Shown: positions 42,533 to 50,248 of the stretch, piece after piece
Position numbering within the stretch: the stretch's first letter is position 1
Layout of the letters: every line of letters starts with the position of its first letter
Origin: Bacillota bacterium
GTDB lineage: Bacteria > Bacillota > Clostridia > Peptostreptococcales > Anaerovoracaceae
Length of the DNA stretch: 52,671 nt
Assembly (NCBI GenBank): GCA_029218545.1
Contig: JAQXRN010000200.1
Location: forward strand, 1-52,671
Direction of reading: 5' to 3'
Translations under genes and position numbers: made by a program
Notes under the pieces: model-generated
Seen by the model: the letters and a program-made list of their open reading frames with translations, nothing else
Databases searched by the model: none
Told to the model about the DNA's origin: nothing

Positions 42533-43450
42533 ATGGCTACAGCAAAAAAAGGTGGACTGGGAAGAGGACTGGATGCTCTCTTTGCAGATGTTCCTGTAAA
42601 AGAACCAGCAAAAAAGGCAACAACAAAAGTCGAAGGAAACAACATCGAAGAAAACACCTCTTCAGAGAAGGATTCTGTGAAGTATATTAAAATCCATGAT
42701 ATAATGCCGAATTTAAATCAGCCAAGAAAAGTTTTTAATGAAGAAAAAATAGAAGAGTTGGCGGCATCTATTAAGGAACATGGAATTATACAGCCTATAG
42801 TGGTCAGAAAACATAAAAAGGGATATGAAATTGTAGCAGGTGAAAGAAGATGGCGTGCTGCAATGAAGGCAGAGCTTTCGCAGATCCCTTGCCTTGTAAG
42901 AGAGCTTGATGATGAGCAGAATATGCTTATTGCAATAATAGAAAATATGCAGCGTGAGGATTTGAATCCTGTTGAAGAAGCTGAAGGTTTGCGCCAGATG
43001 ACGGATACTTTCGGAATGACACAGGAACAGGTTTCAAAAAGTGTAGGAAAGAGTAGACCATACATTACAAACTCCATGCGTCTTTTAAAATTACCTGATT
43101 ATATTAAAGACAGTCTGTCTAAAGGAGAAATTACGGCGGGACATGGAAGAACTCTTGTAACAGTATCTGATGAGGATGAAAGAAAAAAGCTCTGGAACAA
43201 AATTGTTACGGAAGGTCTTTCGGTAAGAGAAGCAGAAAAACTTGTGTCAAAGGAAGCAAAGAAACCAAAGAGAAAGTCTGCGGCCAGAAAAAAAGATCCT
43301 AATGTTGCAAGAGTAGAGGAAGAGTTAAAAGGAATACTTGGAACCAAAGTAAACATTAACAGAACCGGAAACAAGGGTAAAATTGAAATAGAATTTTATT
43401 CCGGTGACGAGCTCGAAAGATTGCTGGAAATATTGAAAACCCTAGGTTAG
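42533..43450 (+). CDS. parB: Chromosome partitioning protein ParB/Spo0J
   Basis: GLGRGLDALFADVP; NQPRKVF; AGERRWRAA; IENMQREDLNPVEEA. Confidence 0.97.
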   Translation: MATAKKGGLGRGLDALFADVPVKEPAKKATTKVEGNNIEENTSSEKDSVKYIKIHDIMPNLNQPRKVFNEEKIEELAASIKEHGIIQPIVVRKHKKGYEIVAGERRWRAAMKAELSQIPCLVRELDDEQNMLIAIIENMQREDLNPVEEAEGLRQMTDTFGMTQEQVSKSVGKSRPYITNSMRLLKLPDYIKDSLSKGEITAGHGRTLVTVSDEDERKKLWNKIVTEGLSVREAEKLVSKEAKKPKRKSAARKKDPNVARVEEELKGILGTKVNINRTGNKGKIEIEFYSGDELERLLEILKTLG

Positions 43451-43457
43451 AGGAGCA

Positions 43458-43473
43458 TGTTTCACATGAAACA
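43458..43473. promoter_or_regulatory. Second parS-like site (15/16 match)
   Basis: TGTTTCACATGAAACA. Confidence 0.75.
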
Positions 43474-43738
43474 ATATGTTATAACTGCATTAATTGTATG
43501 GAATATAATAACGTTTCTATTAATGGGGATAGATAAGTATAAGGCAAAAAAAGCTTTGAAAAGAATACGTGAGAAAACTCTGATTTTGTGTAGCTTTGCT
43601 TTAGGAGCTCCGGGATCGTCTATGGGAATGCTCGTATTTCATCATAAAACAAGAAAAGTGAAGTTTAAAATACTTATACCTCTATCTCTTGTGCTAAACG
43701 TATTGTTAGTCTGGTACGCAATTAAATATATCTTATAG
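43466..43738 (+). CDS. DUF1294 family small membrane protein
   Basis: WNIITFLLMGIDKYKAKKALKRIREKTLILCSFALGAPGSSMGMLVFHHKTRKVKFKILIPL; start at 43466 preferred over 43457 because of RBS spacing. Confidence 0.85.
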   Translation: MKQYVITALIVWNIITFLLMGIDKYKAKKALKRIREKTLILCSFALGAPGSSMGMLVFHHKTRKVKFKILIPLSLVLNVLLVWYAIKYIL

Positions 43739-43767
43739 GAGGAAGTCCCTGCGAAGGGACTTTTGTT

Positions 43768-44289
43768 ATGGACGAAAAAGAATTGAACAAGCTGTTAAAC
43801 GAACTATCACAAAAGCTTAAAGATATTGGAATTCCAATATCTACGAGCATATATGGAATAAAAATTAATAAGCGAGCAAAAGCAAGGGTGGGAGCATGTA
43901 AGATTAATAAAGAAAGAGGAAAAATCGAATTTCTTATTGAAATTTCTTCAATGGTGCTGCACTGCAAAAAGGAAGAAATAGAAACAATCATAATACATGA
44001 ATTGCTTCATACCTGCAAGGGCTGTTTTAATCATGGTAAAAAATGGAAAGAATACTGTTCGACCGTAAAGGACCAGCTGGGTTACGAGATAACAAGTACA
44101 ATAAATTACGAAAAGTTGGGACTGGAGAAAGGGAGAACCAAAAAAGGCACAGTGTATGTAGTATCATGCAGTGGATGTGGACAGGAATATACAAGAAAAA
44201 GGATTTGTCCTCTAGTAAGGAATCCTGAAAACTATAAATGTGGAAAATGTGGCAAAAGGTTGTTTTTTAAAGGAAAAATAAACATCTAA
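43768..44289 (+). CDS. SprT-like zinc metallopeptidase domain protein
   Basis: IIIHELLHTCKGCFNHGKKWKEY (HExxH); C-terminal CSGCGQEY...YKCGKCGKRL zinc ribbon. Confidence 0.88.
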   Translation: MDEKELNKLLNELSQKLKDIGIPISTSIYGIKINKRAKARVGACKINKERGKIEFLIEISSMVLHCKKEEIETIIIHELLHTCKGCFNHGKKWKEYCSTVKDQLGYEITSTINYEKLGLEKGRTKKGTVYVVSCSGCGQEYTRKRICPLVRNPENYKCGKCGKRLFFKGKINI

Positions 44290-44442
44290 TTGATGAATTC
44301 CTACAAGAAATGTGTTATAATATCATATGCTCGATAACTATGCCCTCTGACATAGTATCGTCACATAAACTACACTTAGAATAACAAAAACAATGATAAA
44401 ATGGACGGGAAATCCCCCTTCGTTTTAGAAATGGAGAATCTT

Positions 44443-46197
44443 ATGACATCTGCTAATCTTGACAGGATTGTGTCAGGTTCCATTCCGATGCCTGTTTGCA
44501 TTATAAATAAAAATGGCAAGATAACAATGGCTAACGATAAAATAGGCGAAGTGTTTATTTATGATGCGATTATTGATGCGGATTTTTTTGCATTGACAGG
44601 AATAAAGACGGCGGAACTATATGAATCTGCAGAAACAAACACATATCACCTCATCAAAAGAAATGATAGGGTTTTTAAGTTAATATGCCAGATAACGCCT
44701 GAAGATGAGGAAGGTCACTTAACTATTCTTTTCAGCGATGTAACAGGCTTTGAAGAACTAAAAGAAAAGTATAACAATGAGAGAATATGCATAGGCAAAA
44801 TTCAGATAGACAACTATGATGAGCTGATTTCAAATATACCTCTTGATATCAGAGGTGAAGTGACCAATCAGATCGATAAGGCAGTTAGAAATTGGGCAGA
44901 GAAATTAAACGGATCCATCAACAGGTTAGGTGATGACAAGTATGTATTCTCTTTCCAACAGGTATATCTGGAGAAAATAATTGCACTAAAATTTGAAATA
45001 TTAGATGAAGTTAGAAATATAGAGACAGGTGCAGACTTCCCTGTCAGCTTAAGCATTGGCGTAGGAGCACTTGGCAAGAGTCCGATGCAAACCGAGTCTT
45101 ATGCGGATGCGGCCCTTGATCTGGCATTAGGTCGAGGCGGAGACCAAGCTGTAATTAAAAAGGGCTCACAGATAGAATACTTCGGAGGAAAGCTTCAGAC
45201 TGTTGAAAAAAGAAATAAAGGAAAATCAAGAATAGTAGGTCATGCTCTAAAGCAGCTTATAGATCAGTCTAAAAAAATATTCATCATGGGTCACGTAAAC
45301 CCTGATATGGATTGCTTCGGTGCGACTTTGGGCGTTATGCGTCTGTGTGCTCTTAGAGAAAAAGAACCATATATTATTATCGACAACTATAAAGAAGCAC
45401 TGAGCACAATTTATAAAGAAGCAAAAGACAGTGATGAATACAGGTTCATTAACAGTGAAAAAGCCATATCTTTAGCAGATAAGGACAGCCTTGTTATAGT
45501 GCTCGATACCCACAGAAGAAGCATAGTTCAATGTCCGGAGCTAATAAACATTTGTGAAAAAATAGTAATAATAGACCATCACAGAAGAGTAGAAGATTTC
45601 ATTGAAAATCCAACGCTGGCATACATGGAATCATACGCATCTTCAACATCCGAGCTTGTTGCAGAAATACTGCAGTACATGACTTCGAAGAAGTCGTTAA
45701 TCAAGCTTGAGGCCGAAGCTCTGCTGGCAGGAATGACTGTTGATACTAATGGTTTTACGGTAAAAACAGGGGTTAGAACTTTTGAAGCCGCAGCATGGTT
45801 AAGAAGACAGGGCGCCGATCCTACTGAAGTAAAAAGGTTTTTCCAGGAGGACAAGGACAGCTTTATAATAAAGACAAAAGCTCTTGCTGATGCAGTTTTC
45901 CATGAAGGTGGAATAGTAACATCAATATGCACAACAAAGCATGCCGATGAGCAGGTAATTTGTGCACAGGTTGCAGATGAGCTGTTGACTGTAAAGGGTA
46001 TAAAGGCCAGCTTTGTTACAGGAAAAAATGCTGAGGGGCTTACGGTAATAAGCGCAAGATCCCTTGGAGAAGTTAATGTACAGGTTATTATGGAAAAATT
46101 TAATGGCGGAGGACATCTGACCACAGCAGCTGCGCAGGTTGATATTTCGCCGGAAGAAGCTATAGAAAAAATATTAGAATATATGGAGGAAGAATAA
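44443..46197 (+). CDS. gdpP: GdpP-like cyclic-di-AMP phosphodiesterase (PAS, degenerate GGDEF, DHH/DHHA1) without N-terminal TM helices
   Basis: GHVNPDMDCFGATLGVMRL, VVLDTHRRS/VIIDHHRRVEDF DHH motifs; FNGGGHLTTAAAQ DHHA1; start at 44443 best fits the ggag RBS (ORF open from 44401). Confidence 0.88.
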   Translation: MTSANLDRIVSGSIPMPVCIINKNGKITMANDKIGEVFIYDAIIDADFFALTGIKTAELYESAETNTYHLIKRNDRVFKLICQITPEDEEGHLTILFSDVTGFEELKEKYNNERICIGKIQIDNYDELISNIPLDIRGEVTNQIDKAVRNWAEKLNGSINRLGDDKYVFSFQQVYLEKIIALKFEILDEVRNIETGADFPVSLSIGVGALGKSPMQTESYADAALDLALGRGGDQAVIKKGSQIEYFGGKLQTVEKRNKGKSRIVGHALKQLIDQSKKIFIMGHVNPDMDCFGATLGVMRLCALREKEPYIIIDNYKEALSTIYKEAKDSDEYRFINSEKAISLADKDSLVIVLDTHRRSIVQCPELINICEKIVIIDHHRRVEDFIENPTLAYMESYASSTSELVAEILQYMTSKKSLIKLEAEALLAGMTVDTNGFTVKTGVRTFEAAAWLRRQGADPTEVKRFFQEDKDSFIIKTKALADAVFHEGGIVTSICTTKHADEQVICAQVADELLTVKGIKASFVTGKNAEGLTVISARSLGEVNVQVIMEKFNGGGHLTTAAAQVDISPEEAIEKILEYMEEE

Positions 46198-46640
46198 TGC
46201 TTGTTATTTTAAATAAAGACGTAAAAGGAACAGGAAAAGCAGGAGATGTAGTAAAGGTTAATGATGGATTTGCAAGAAATATGCTTATACCAAAGGGTCT
46301 TGCGACAGAAGCAACTGCAGGTAATGTAAGACAGCTGGAAAAGAAAAAGGCCATTGAAGCCGAAAAGAAGGCAGAAGAAAAGGCCGCAGCAGTACAGCTG
46401 GCTGAAAAGATAAAAACTATTGCTGTTGTAATTAAGACAAAAGCTGGAGATAATGGTAAGATCTTTGGTTCCATTACTTCAAAAGATATTGCTGAAGAAC
46501 TGAAAAAGCAGCACAGTATCGATGTAGACAAAAAGAAGATTCAGCTAAGTTCCCCAATTAAAAATACTGGTGAAATTTCAGTTGAAATCAAGCTGTATTC
46601 TGAAGTAACTGCTACTTTAAAAGTAGTTGTTGAAGCATAA
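46197..46640 (+). CDS. rplI: 50S ribosomal protein L9
   Basis: VILNKDVKGTGKAGDVVKVNDGFARNMLIPKGLA. Confidence 0.96.
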   Translation: MLVILNKDVKGTGKAGDVVKVNDGFARNMLIPKGLATEATAGNVRQLEKKKAIEAEKKAEEKAAAVQLAEKIKTIAVVIKTKAGDNGKIFGSITSKDIAEELKKQHSIDVDKKKIQLSSPIKNTGEISVEIKLYSEVTATLKVVVEA

Positions 46641-46691
46641 GTTACACTAAATGGTATAAAACATATCAATAGAAGCTAAAGGAGGAAAAAA

Positions 46692-48107
46692 ATGGAAAGA
46701 ATACCTCCACATAATCTGGAAGCAGAGAGATCCACTTTAGGGGCTGCAATGCTAAGCAAGGATGCTCTTATGGACGTTTCGGAAGAAGTAAAACCAGAAG
46801 ATTTTTATAGTGAAAGCAACAAAGAAATCTTCGAAGCCATTATGGAGCTTTATCGCAACAATTCTGCGGTAGATATGCTTACTGTATGTGAAGAATTGAA
46901 TAAGAAGAAGGCTTTAGATATGGTAGGTGGAAGAGCATATATTGCAACTCTGACATCCGAGGTTCCTTCCACTGCAAACGCAGGCGAGTATGCAAAGATA
47001 GTTGCTGAAAAAGCAATGATTAGAAAACTGATATCTGCCACAGAGGAGCTTTCCGCAAGAGGCTATGAGGATAAGATTGCGGCTTCGGATTTGATTAATC
47101 AGGCAGAAGGCGACATATTCAGAATTGCCCAGCAGAGACAGAAGAATGACTATACAAAGATTCAGGATGTTCTCATGAAGAATCTGAAGATTCTCGATGA
47201 AGCACAGAAAAACGGTGGAAACGTAGTTGGATTACCGACAGGCTTTAAAACCCTTGACGAAAAAACGTCAGGGCTTCATAAATCTGATCTAATAATTCTT
47301 GCAGCAAGACCGGGTATGGGTAAAACTGCATTTGCATTAAACATTGCTCAGCAGAGTGCAATAAAAGCAGATGCTTCTGTATTGATTTTCAGCCTTGAAA
47401 TGTCTAAGGAACAGCTTGGACAGAGACTTATTGCCATGCAGGCAAGAGTTGAATCAGAAAAACTGAAAAAAGGTGATCTGGACAGAAAAGACTGGGACAG
47501 AATCAATGTTGCTCTAAATGAGTTAAACGGAACAAAGATTGTAATAGATGACTCTCCGGGCATTTCAATAATGGAGATGCGAAACAAATGCAGAAGATTA
47601 AAAGCAGAACAGGGGCTTGACCTCATTGTCGTAGACTATCTGCAGCTTATGACATATGATGGAAGGGCAGATTCCAGACAGCAGGAGATAAGTGCATTGT
47701 CAAGAAACTTAAAATTACTGGCGAGAGAAATGGATTGTCCGGTAATAGTCTTGTCTCAGCTTTCCAGAGCACCGGAGTTAAGACAGGATAAGCGTCCTAT
47801 GCTTTCTGACCTGAGAGAATCCGGCGCTATTGAGCAAGACGCGGATATTGTTATGTTTGTTTATCGTGAGAATTACTATATTCAAAATGAGGAGCCGAAA
47901 CAAAAAGCCGGCGAAAGCCCCGAGCATCTTCAGGCTCGCATGGAAGAATGGGAAAACCGCAAACGCGCCACCGCCAACCTTGCTGAAATCATCATCGGCA
48001 AACAGCGTCACGGCCCGACCGGTACGGTTCAGCTTTTCTGGAACGGTGACTTTGCCCAATTCGGGAATTTGGCTAAAGATGAATACTTACCTGACCAAAT
48101 CGGCTAA
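46692..48107 (+). CDS. dnaB: Replicative DNA helicase DnaB (apparently chimeric: Firmicutes-type up to about 47.8 kb, proteobacterial-type C-terminus)
   Basis: RIPPHNLEAERSTLGAAML; AARPGMGKTAFALNIA; VVDYLQLM; C-terminus KQRHGPTGTVQLFWNGDFAQFGNL. Confidence 0.93.
   Translation: MERIPPHNLEAERSTLGAAMLSKDALMDVSEEVKPEDFYSESNKEIFEAIMELYRNNSAVDMLTVCEELNKKKALDMVGGRAYIATLTSEVPSTANAGEYAKIVAEKAMIRKLISATEELSARGYEDKIAASDLINQAEGDIFRIAQQRQKNDYTKIQDVLMKNLKILDEAQKNGGNVVGLPTGFKTLDEKTSGLHKSDLIILAARPGMGKTAFALNIAQQSAIKADASVLIFSLEMSKEQLGQRLIAMQARVESEKLKKGDLDRKDWDRINVALNELNGTKIVIDDSPGISIMEMRNKCRRLKAEQGLDLIVVDYLQLMTYDGRADSRQQEISALSRNLKLLAREMDCPVIVLSQLSRAPELRQDKRPMLSDLRESGAIEQDADIVMFVYRENYYIQNEEPKQKAGESPEHLQARMEEWENRKRATANLAEIIIGKQRHGPTGTVQLFWNGDFAQFGNLAKDEYLPDQIG
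47800..47860. other. Probable chimeric junction (assembly or recombination)
   Basis: Abrupt change in composition and codon choice within the conserved SDLRESGAIEQDADIVMF-encoding segment. Confidence 0.8.
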
Positions 48108-48225
48108 ATTCGCTATTAAATATCTGATGATGGCCGTCAGCTTTTGCGCTTTAAGCTTGTTTGCTGGCTTGATGCTGTCTGCCTCACTCATTTGCAATCT
48201 GATTATCGACCGGAAAAAAATATGA
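48079..48225 (+). CDS. Putative small membrane protein overlapping the dnaB 3' end
   Basis: MNTYLTKSAKFAIKYLMMAVSFCALSLFAGLMLSASLICNLIIDRKKI; one TM helix; ATGA overlap with the next gene. Confidence 0.45.
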   Translation: MNTYLTKSAKFAIKYLMMAVSFCALSLFAGLMLSASLICNLIIDRKKI

Positions 48226-48602
48226 CTAAAAAACTGAGCGACTACAAGCCCGAAGAATGGGAAGCCGTCTGCAACCGCTGCGGCAAATGCTGCCTGATAA
48301 AACTTCAGGACGATGATACGGAAGAAATATATTATACCGACGTCGTCTGCCGTTATTTTGACGAACAAAGCTGTACCTGCACCCGTTATGACGAACGCTG
48401 TAAGCTGGTGCCGGAATGTCTGAAACTGACGCCCGAAAATCTGGATAAAATCGACTGGATGCCTCAGACCTGCGCCTATCGCGCGCTGCTTAACGGTCAG
48501 CCCAAACCGCCGCGCAATCCCATTACCGGCCGTTGCGTTTCCGAGCTTGATGTTTCCGAGGAAGAATTGGAAGACCATATTGTCGACTGGGAAGATTTAT
48601 AA
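48222..48602 (+). CDS. ycgN: YcgN family cysteine cluster protein (copy 1)
   Basis: LSDYKPEEWEAVCNRCGKCCLIKLQDDDTEEIYYTDVVCRYFDEQSCTCTRYDERCKLVPECLKLTPENLDKIDWMPQTCAYR. Confidence 0.92.
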   Translation: MTKKLSDYKPEEWEAVCNRCGKCCLIKLQDDDTEEIYYTDVVCRYFDEQSCTCTRYDERCKLVPECLKLTPENLDKIDWMPQTCAYRALLNGQPKPPRNPITGRCVSELDVSEEELEDHIVDWEDL

Positions 48603-48824
48603 TCTGTAGCGCGTAGAAACCGTCATCTCAAACCCCTGACCGCCACGCTCATTTTGACAGCTGCCGCATTCATTGACTGCGTTTTCTGACTGACTTTCGC
48701 CCTCTTCTCCCGACAAAATAGCCTTTTGCATTTGCCGTAACTGCTCTTTTTTTGCCTCACAGCAGGCACAACCCGAACCGGCTATCGGCGCCCTGATTAA
48801 TAAATTTGCCAACCAGCCGAACAT
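48597..48824 (-). CDS. Small Cys-rich protein of unknown function
   Basis: MFGWLANLLIRAPIAGSGCACCEAKKEQL...NECGSCQNERGG; purine-rich RBS gggggaaaaatg. Confidence 0.5.
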   Translation of the reverse strand: MFGWLANLLIRAPIAGSGCACCEAKKEQLRQMQKAILSGEEGESQSENAVNECGSCQNERGGQGFEMTVSTRYRL

Positions 48825-48853
48825 TTTTCCCCCTTTTAAATAATCCTTGATAA

Positions 48854-48873
48854 TTTATGATTATAATCATAAA
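48854..48873. promoter_or_regulatory. 20-bp perfect palindrome between divergent genes, candidate operator
   Basis: tttatgatta|taatcataaa. Confidence 0.6.
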
Positions 48874-48874
48874 C

Positions 48875-49417
48875 ATGATGAAAAACAACAACGATTCGCA
48901 CAAAATCATGACAGAGTCAGACAACAACCATTTCGTCGATGAATACGACCCGCAAAGCCGTTTTGACAACATAACGGACATTGAGCCTGAATTTTGGAAA
49001 CACAAAAAACTGGAACAGATGAACAAGCGGGAATGGGAGCTTTTATGCGACGGCTGCGGCAAATGCTGCCTGAACAAACTTGAAATCAAGGGAAAAATCA
49101 GGTTCACCAACACTTACTGCCGTTTTCTGAATCCCTGCAGCTGTTTATGCCGGATTTACGAGCATCGCTTTGCACAGGTACCCGACTGTCGTGATATTGA
49201 TTTGGCCGCCGTCAGGGAACAGCCGCACTGGCTGCCGAAAACCTGCGCCTACTGGCTGCTGGACAACGGTTTTGACTTGCCCGAATGGCACCCTCTGGTG
49301 ACAGGACGTGCCGACAGCGTACATCGCGCCGGACAATCCCTGCAAAATCGCCGCACGATAAGTGAAACAGGAATAGAGGACTATGAAAATTACATTGTTG
49401 ACTGGGAAGACTTATAA
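48875..49417 (+). CDS. YcgN family cysteine cluster protein (divergent copy 2)
   Basis: REWELLCDGCGKCCLNKLEIKGKIRFTNTYCRFLNPCSCLCRIYEHRFAQVPDC...WLPKTCAYWLL...YIVDWEDL; start uncertain (48857, 48875, 48878 or 48911). Confidence 0.87.
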   Translation: MMKNNNDSHKIMTESDNNHFVDEYDPQSRFDNITDIEPEFWKHKKLEQMNKREWELLCDGCGKCCLNKLEIKGKIRFTNTYCRFLNPCSCLCRIYEHRFAQVPDCRDIDLAAVREQPHWLPKTCAYWLLDNGFDLPEWHPLVTGRADSVHRAGQSLQNRRTISETGIEDYENYIVDWEDL

Positions 49418-50093
49418 TATCCAAGAGGCGTTTGATTTCCCGCTCAAAGTAATCCGGTCTTCCCGCGCCAAACGCCTGACTTTGAGAATCGACAACAAGG
49501 AACGCCTTCCCGTTTTATCTCTGCCGCCGCGCTGCACGCAAAAACAGGCGGTTGCGTTTGTCAACCTGCATCATGACTGGATAATCGACAGCTTAAGCAA
49601 ATTACCGCAGACAAAAAAATTCTGTTCAGGCCAGAGTATCAGCCTGTTTGGCAAACCGGTCACCATCTGTCACGCGCCGGAAAAACGCTGCGGCGCCCGT
49701 CAGGAGGAAGGAATATTATATGTTTCCGGCAGCAGCGAATTTACGCACCGCCGAGTAAAAGATTTTATAAAAAAAGAGGCTCAGGCTCAATTTTACAAAT
49801 TATCGCGGCAACTGGCCAAAAAAATCGGCTGTCAGGTAAACGATGTCGTGATTAAAGATACCAAATCGCGCTGGGGAAGCTGCTCGTCGTTAAATAACAT
49901 CAACTACAACTGGCGTCTGGCTTTAGCACCGCAATCCGTTATCAATTATATTGTCGCGCACGAAGTATCCCATTTGGCGCATCAGAATCATTCCGCCGCT
50001 TTCTGGCAATGCGTTGCCAACCTGTGTCCTGATTATGAAATCGGACAAAACTGGCTCAGAGAACACGGCAAAGAACTGTATGTTTTTGAATAA
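49383..50093 (+). CDS. YgjP-like M48/SprT-type metallopeptidase domain protein
   Basis: SRAKRLTLRIDNKERLPVLSLPPRCTQKQAVAFV; TKSRWGSCSSLNNINYNWRLALAPQSVINYIVAHEVSHLAHQNHSAAFW. Confidence 0.92.
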   Translation: MKITLLTGKTYNIQEAFDFPLKVIRSSRAKRLTLRIDNKERLPVLSLPPRCTQKQAVAFVNLHHDWIIDSLSKLPQTKKFCSGQSISLFGKPVTICHAPEKRCGARQEEGILYVSGSSEFTHRRVKDFIKKEAQAQFYKLSRQLAKKIGCQVNDVVIKDTKSRWGSCSSLNNINYNWRLALAPQSVINYIVAHEVSHLAHQNHSAAFWQCVANLCPDYEIGQNWLREHGKELYVFE

Positions 50094-50248
50094 AACTCTT
50101 TTGACAGCTTTATAGTCAAAATTTATAGACAAAATAACGGAAATGTGTTATAAATTAATTATTAACCAATGGGAATTATATTAAACTCACGAGGGTTTGT
50201 GCAAACTGCAATATGACAAAATTGCAAAAAGATTAGAGGGCTATTCCG

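Noticed and set aside
45579-46124. 181-aa minus-strand ORF within gdpP
   Set aside because: Antisense shadow of DHH/DHHA1 coding sequence; no RBS or recognisable motif.
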